Shown here in pieces: positions 19,039 through 23,531 of a stretch of 23,531 nt of DNA. Below the pieces are notes generated by a model. That model worked only from the letters and a program-made list of their open reading frames with translations, made no database searches and was not told the origin of the DNA. The position numbers and the translations under genes were made by a program. The stretch comes from Rhizoclosmatium globosum (taxonomy: Eukaryota; Chytridiomycota; Chytridiomycetes; Chytridiales; Chytriomycetaceae). Every line of letters begins with the position of its first letter. Position 1 is the stretch's first letter. Location of the stretch: positions 1 through 23,531 of the forward strand of contig MCGO01000377.1 in NCBI GenBank assembly GCA_002104985.1, in the 5' to 3' direction.

Positions 19039-21260
19039 TGGACGAAACTGCTGACCAAAACGTCACGCGATGTTATCGGACTATAGATTTACTGGTGCGT
19101 AACGAAAAGCATGCATCCCGAACACATAACTCCAACTGTTCAATCGAATGAGTTGCAAACGCCCAACCTGTCAAACTAACCTATCAACATTAGGAAAACC
19201 TCAAAATCAAAGTGGTACTGTGCAAGGTGGCAGATCGACGCGTACCATTATCTCGTTTGAATCACGGTGGGTCTTGGAGATAGGGCTACAAAGGCATTCA
19301 AACAGAATGAAAACCAAAAGGTTCCGCCCTCAGTCTTCAACTCCGAAATGAACGAAGCTCCCTGAACACTGGAACGCATGCATTACTTCCACATCCTGAG
19401 GAACTAATCGTACGTTGGCAAAAGAAAGTCATGAGTCCAAAGTAAATGACCAAAGCAATCTCTTTGCCAACTCAACTAACACGATGGACACAACAAGAGA
19501 ACTAGCCGAGCACAGTGCAAATCCCAAAAAATCTAAATTGAAATCGCGTAAATACTTGCACCATGCTGTTCCCGATGAGGAAGCCGAAAACATTCATACA
19601 AATTCTAAGAGCGAGGGCGGGATGTTCTTGTTCACATATATTGATTCAGATGAATACACTGATCCAGAAGATGTACATCGAGCTATGACTACCTCTGCAA
19701 ATGAAGAATTGAGCGAGATGGCGAAAAGGGCTTTAACACTGACGAAATCGTTGACGGGACCACTTGTGGGAGCTCCTGGGTACCATGACTTCGGTAATCG
19801 AAGCTTAAATCCATTGTTTAAAGCTTAAACGGGGCTTTTATTTAAAGATTCTCAACATACTGGTGTTTCCGACAGGCCTATTCATTTGTACAAACCGCTA
19901 CAAGATTCAAAATTTACTGAGATGCATATAATGGCATATATTTACTCGGAGGAGTAGGAGGACTCGTCTAAATTGATATTCCTAATGTTTCGACGAACTA
20001 TAGGAGTGATGGCAAGATTCTTCGAGATGATCTCTACATGAAAGGATATGAAAAGCGATTATGCACTATTAAATGCTATGATAATGGCCTTGTTATGATG
20101 ACCGTGAGTCCTTTCACCAGCAAAGATGTCCCTGAATTTTTCGTTCTATCACAGCCGGGTCTTAGCACCAACGACATTCATTACCAGTTTCAAATCAACG
20201 AAGATGTATTCCAATATAAGCTTGAACTCATGTCCAAAGAACTAGATGCAGCAGATGAAGAGAAGGAGTGGAAAATTTACAAAGAATTTTACGATAGGTA
20301 TGAAAAACATTTCATTGGTTAGGAAAAGAAACTAATGGGTTTGTACGAAGGAGGTTACAAACTAAGCAAGCACACTTGCCCTCAACATTCCAAAGACCAC
20401 CATCAGCACCAGGACTAAGAGTTGTTCTTATGGGCGAAATTGCAAGTGCCAGTGGATTCACGGGACACAGTGTTTACATCCACTACCTTGTGGATTTGAC
20501 TGAGGGATGGACAGTTGAGGGAGGACAGCTACCCTTGTTGAGTGCATTTACCCAGTGTTCGAGTGGATACTATCAGGCTGAAACTGGTGTTTGGGAAGCG
20601 CGATTTTCATTCCCCGTCGAAGTTGAACTTATTTCTGTCCAAGGATGTGAGTTTGTTAGGGTACGAAGGTTTTAGACATAACATCTTCTTGGCATCAACA
20701 GATAATCACACTGCTTGGCCTAAAATCTTTTTCGAAGTTTGTTCAATGGATAATTGGGATCGCAGTCTTGTTCTAGGGTACGGATATGTGGATATACCAA
20801 AAGAGCCAGGTGAGGAATCAGCTATCACTTGAGACAAGGATGTTTCAATTACCTATATATAAACAACCCACGCGTATATATGGCTGTTGCTAAATCAAGA
20901 ATAGGGTGTTACGACTTGAATGTAACAACTTGGAAACCTCTAGTGAGCCCGACGAATCAACTTAAGAGTATTTTGGTTGGAGGATCAGCAGAGTTGGATG
21001 ATATTACATATGACTACATTCCATTTGGACACAGGGGTCCGAAACTGATTAAATATGGTTTCCAGACAGAATCGAGCGAAACAATCAATTTTAAAATGAA
21101 TTTGATTCATCAGAGAGGGTGAGTATGGTTTGTGTTCATGTGAAGACTTAAATGTCCTAGAACTCTGACTTCGACTGTGGAGGCGGATTCATTGAGGGAT
21201 ACGAATCCAACGCAGTTTTTGAAGAATAATGCACATAGTATTTCAGTGAGAGAAGCGTAG
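19039..21260 (+). CDS. MKS1: Meckel syndrome type 1 protein homologue, B9 domain (ciliary transition zone)
   Basis: The 3' half is clean. Introns lie at 20318-20370, 20647-20701, 20810-20904 and 21119-21160; stop at 21258-21260. It encodes the B9 domain: RVVLMGEIASASGFTGHSVY, FSFPVEVELISVQ, PKIFFEVCSMDNWDRSLVLG, PGCYDLNVTTWKPLV, then ILVGGSAELDDITYDYIPFG and IKYGFQTESSETINFKMNLI, matching MKS1 rather than B9D1/B9D2. Upstream signatures also fit MKS1: EELIVRWQKKVM (19397-19432), FTYIDSDEYTD with MTTSANEEL (about 19630-19715), PLQDSKFTEMHIMA (about 19900) and MKGYEKRLCTIK (20038). That 5' half is broken by a one-base loss near 19435, an in-frame TAA at 19826-19828 and a shift near 19950. ATG 19039 (MDETADQNVTRCYRTIDLLV) is a tentative start; the stretch 19150-19390 is unresolved. 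MKS1 works with B9D1/B9D2 and tectonics at the base of the flagellum, so the organism should make flagellated zoospores. Confidence 0.85.
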
Positions 21261-21354
21261 CTCATGGTGGATATATTCCTGATCAATAATATCTCAAACA
21301 GAGGCATTGCAACGGGCCCAAGTCGCGGCTGGAGATGATACGACAAAACAAGAA

Positions 21355-21382
21355 GAATGAATGAATGAATGAATGAATGAAT
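21355..21382. repeat. (GAAT)7 microsatellite
   Basis: Seven perfect tetranucleotide units, immediately 3' of the Elongin-B-like gene and 95 bp past the MKS1 stop, in their convergent 3' region. Confidence 0.9.
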
Positions 21383-21396
21383 AAAAAGGAGTATAT

Positions 21397-21854
21397 TCAG
21401 TTCATAGCATCGTCAAGGGGCTCAAATTCCACAATCTGAACATTTTCCCACGCGTCTTGTTGGCCATCGATTGGGAACGAGAAGTATACGACCGAGTCAT
21501 CAGCGAGGCCCAGCTGCTCGAGCAGAGCCGTGTCTTCGAGGACGGCAAACTGGGGCTGGGCAGCTGCAGCGGCCGCGGCAGCCGAAGCAGCGGCGGCCTT
21601 AGTTCGATTGTTAGTTTATTTATAGTTAGTAATTGAGTGTTTGTCAAGACCTTCGGATCCTTCGCGGCATTCGACGTTGGCGGTGGCGGCGCGGCGTCGG
21701 CGGCCTTTGGAACGACGGCGACACTCAATCGAAGCGACGCGCGGCCGAGCATCGATCCAAGTTTGGTTTTGAGTGCCGCGACGGTCTCGCCGCTTTCTGC
21801 CATCACAAACACGGTCGTCTTGAGTCGCTTGGCTCGGAGTGTTAGGGCAACCAT
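21397..21854 (-). CDS. Elongin-B-like ubiquitin-fold protein
   Basis: Two exons on the minus strand, 21854-21651 and 21597-21397, joined by a 53-bp intron with a TTACTAAC branch site; 405 nt, 134 residues, no breaks. The N-terminus MVALTLRAKRLKTTVFVMAE then SGETVAALKTKLGSML matches the first strands and helix of Elongin B (IRRHKTTIF...STVFELKR). After an Ala/Pro-rich insert of about 30 residues, FAVLEDTALLEQLGLADDSV corresponds to its DDQLLDDGKTLGECGF segment. The C-terminus VVYFSFPIDGQQDAW and VEFEPLDDAMN resembles the Elongin-B tail. Elongin B pairs with Elongin C in cullin-2/5 ubiquitin ligases and the elongin transcription factor. The match is by eye and moderate; another ubiquitin-like family is possible. 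The exons are unusually GC-rich. Its start is 30 bp from the TIM8 start. Confidence 0.6.
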
Positions 21855-21884
21855 TTGTTCTTTAAAACTAACAAACAACAAAAC
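21855..21884. promoter_or_regulatory. 30-bp gap between divergent start codons
   Basis: Only 30 AT-rich bases lie between the ATG of the Elongin-B-like gene and that of TIM8. No TATA box fits. Both promoters must overlap the opposite gene or share a very compact bidirectional start region. Confidence 0.5.
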
Positions 21885-22310
21885 ATGGAGAACTTGTCCA
21901 AGGCTGAACAGAAGGACGTTGCTGAATTCATTCAACAGGAACAGCAGAGAGCTGCCTTCCAGCAGCAGATCCACGTGAGTCAGTCGAGTACCCCTCAAGT
22001 CCACATACTCTTTCGCACCACAAACCTGACTATTACACCTCAACCCAATACGTAGACCTTCACTGATATTTGCTGGGACAAATGCCTCGTAAACTCGAAG
22101 GTAAAAGCCGGTCTGGATCGCCACTGATGAAGGTGAGGAGTGTTGTTGGGATGGGCAGTCAGCACTAATCTTTCAAATAACAGCTTGCCATGACCAACTG
22201 CGGTCGATCGATTCGTGGACACAAGCAAAGTCATCATTAATGTATTCAACCAAGTGGCAAAGGATCGTCAAAAACCGCCAATAAACCCGCCCTCATCATC
22301 ATCATCATAA
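21885..22310 (+). CDS. TIM8: Tim8, small Tim chaperone of the mitochondrial intermembrane space, with three single-base insertions
   Basis: Exons 21885-21974, 22056-22132 and 22184-22310; introns 81 and 51 bp. The N-terminus MENLSKAEQKDVAEFIQQEQ then RAAFQQQIH and TFTDICWDKC matches Tim8 and contains the first CX3C pair (CWDKC). The rest is present but out of frame by one extra base at each of three sites: near 22122 (in CACTGATGAAG), near 22188 (TGCCATGACC) and near 22203 (GCGGTC). Allowing for these, a second CX3C and VDRFVDTSKVIINVFNQVAK appear, ending PPSSSSS with TAA at 22308-22310, about 96 residues as usual for the family. The three shifts sum to a full codon. Tim8 pairs with Tim13 to escort hydrophobic proteins across the intermembrane space. 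The gene is convergent with ATM1, with 45 bp between stops. Confidence 0.82.
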
Positions 22311-22351
22311 CACCATTTCACACCACCATTCCATGAGAACTGAATGTCAGC

Positions 22352-22357
22352 TTTATT
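22352..22357 (-). terminator. polyadenylation signal overlapping the ATM1 stop codon
   Basis: On the minus strand the stop reads TAATAAAG, so an AATAAA hexamer begins within the stop codon TAA (22358-22356). The 3'UTR would be very short, fitting the convergent TIM8 end at 22310. Confidence 0.35.
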
Positions 22358-23531
22358 ACTGGCGGTTCTGTTGGGCATCCCACATCTCCTTGTACATTCC
22401 ATTCATAGCAAGCAGCTCACCATGACTTCCACGTTCAACCACTTTTCCTTCCTTCATCACAATGATTTGGATCGCATTCAGCAATCGTGGCCAATCGATG
22501 GGGCGATAAACACTCCCGTCTTTCTTGGTCAAAGGGAGCCCTCAGAGTTGGTGTTGGCAATGGAGGTGAATTCAAAAAACGCATCAATCGAGAATTGAAG
22601 ATTGGTTTTCAGTTGTCTGGTCCAATGCAGAAGTAGCTTCATCGAATAGCACAATTGGGTGGTTCTGGCAGTAGTCCAGGGTTGCCCTCCTCATCAAAAT
22701 CGAGGAGAAAAAATTCACACACCTTCAAGAACACTCTTGACAACAAGACCCTCTGTTTCTCACCACCACTAATCATCATTCCCCGTTCTCCTACCATTGT
22801 ACAAGTCCATTTGAAAAACGGTACTGTATACTGTCACTCAAAAAGCGCCAACCGTGTTGCCTCCTCAACCTCCGCATCAGTAGCATCAGCCCTTCCGTAC
22901 TTGATATTATGCCGCAATGTTTGATTAAACAGCGCCGAATCTTGTGGACACACTCCAATCGCCCCTCGCAACGAATCCAACTCCACACCCTTGATGTCTT
23001 GTCCATCAATCGAAATCGATCCAACCGTTGGATCCATAAATCGGAACAACATTTTCAACACAGTTGATTTACCACATCCAGACGGTCCCACCAACGCGCA
23101 AGTAGTTCCAGATGGAATTCGCAGACTAACTCCGTCAAGAATCTTGCGTTGACCATCGTAAGAAAACTCCACATTTTCGAGAACAATTCCAGCGTTAGGG
23201 TTCTCTGGAGCGAGGAGACGCAATGGTTTTGCATTTGGGGCGTCATAAATTTTGGTGGGAACTCGTTGGAGTCGGAACATTGCGTCCATATCCAAAAGAC
23301 TCTGTTTCGTCTCACGGTACACGGTTCCCAAAAAGTTGAGAGGCACGGAAATTTGGAAAAGGAGACCGTTGACCATCACCAAGTCTCCAACTGACATTGT
23401 GTGGTCAAGGACACCTTGTGCGGCCATCCACATCATAGCGGTGACCTACTGAGATAATTGCGTTTTGACCAGCATTCAAAATGCTAGCGACGAAGAGGTC
23501 TTGAGTGCTGCTGCCTCATATTTAGCAAGTG
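22356..23531 (-). CDS. ATM1: Atm1/ABCB7-like mitochondrial ABC transporter, C-terminal part, many indels
   Basis: The gene enters from the right edge, so its N-terminus and first membrane helices are missing. Reading leftward: end of the membrane domain ([40 protein letters not shown]), typical of Atm1/ABCB7, then the ATPase domain with Walker [11 protein letters not shown]-loop [15 protein letters not shown], signature ISGGEKQR, Walker [14 protein letters not shown]-loop [10 protein letters not shown] and C-terminus [15 protein letters not shown]. An intron of 48 bp lies at 22675-22722. The stop is 22358-22356. Frame breaks by one base occur near 23477, 23443, 22845, 22807, 22590, 22480 and 22460, several in short runs of T, C or A. 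Family role: exports a sulfur/glutathione compound from the matrix for cytosolic Fe-S assembly and iron regulation. Functionally it pairs with the Mmt1-like transporter at the other end of the window. Confidence 0.85.

Noticed and set aside
21402..22124. 240-codon minus-strand frame covering TIM8 and the Elongin-B-like gene
   Set aside because: Only the middle part is real (Elongin-B exon 1). The upstream part is antisense TIM8 and the downstream part reads through the intron into the wrong frame.
1..23531. CRISPR array, bacterial operon or phage features
   Set aside because: Spliced eukaryotic genes throughout; no spaced repeats or prokaryotic signals.

Overview
The window reads as nuclear DNA of a zoosporic (flagellated) fungus, most likely a chytrid or blastoclad. 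Genes are split by short GT-AG introns (mostly 42-60 bp, some with TACTAA-type branch sites). Several proteins are fungal in type: an Mmt1-like mitochondrial metal transporter, an Oca1/Siw14-family phosphatase and an Atm1-type ABC transporter. One gene is the ciliary transition-zone protein MKS1, which non-flagellated fungi have lost. The identification is inferred from protein content only.

Layout, left to right. 1-66 is degenerate telomere-like CCTAACC sequence. 67-2197 is gene-poor, with one frameshifted coding relic and a possible small ORF. 2198-3857 (+) is an intact four-exon Mmt1-like transporter. 3941-4623 (+) is an unknown low-complexity protein with one frameshift. 4738-5364 (+) is a small PB1-domain protein with a C-terminal membrane anchor. 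5775-6975 (+) holds a strong TATA box, a duplicated 32-bp leader segment that probably frames a 5'UTR intron, and an Ala-rich ZZ-UBA protein. 7795-10773 is a complete Tc1/mariner/pogo-like DNA transposon with TA target duplications, 24-bp imperfect inverted repeats and an intact 855-residue, three-exon DDD transposase. 10776-15394 is AT-rich and nearly gene-free, with decayed ORFs, a short (TTAGGG)2 tract and a perfect hairpin. 15395-17505 (-) is an intact nine-exon amino-acid/choline/GABA-type permease. 18105-18962 (-) is an Oca1-like phosphatase and 19039-21260 (+) is MKS1. 21397-21854 (-) is an Elongin-B-like protein and 21885-22310 (+) is Tim8; their start codons are only 30 bp apart. 22356-23531 (-) is the 3' part of an Atm1-like mitochondrial ABC transporter, cut by the window edge.

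Functional themes: three proteins bear on mitochondria and metals (Mmt1-like iron export, Atm1-like sulfur/glutathione export for Fe-S assembly, Tim8 import chaperone). PB1 and ZZ-UBA proteins are neighbours and together carry the domain set of the p62/NBR1 autophagy receptors.

Data quality matters here. The transporter, transposase, permease and Elongin-B genes are perfectly open across all exons. OCA1, the 5' half of MKS1, TIM8 and especially ATM1 carry scattered one-base indels, often in short homopolymers. Because TIM8 and ATM1 are normally needed by the cell, these look more like uncorrected read errors than true pseudogenes. All gene models were built by hand from splice signals and family motifs without alignments.
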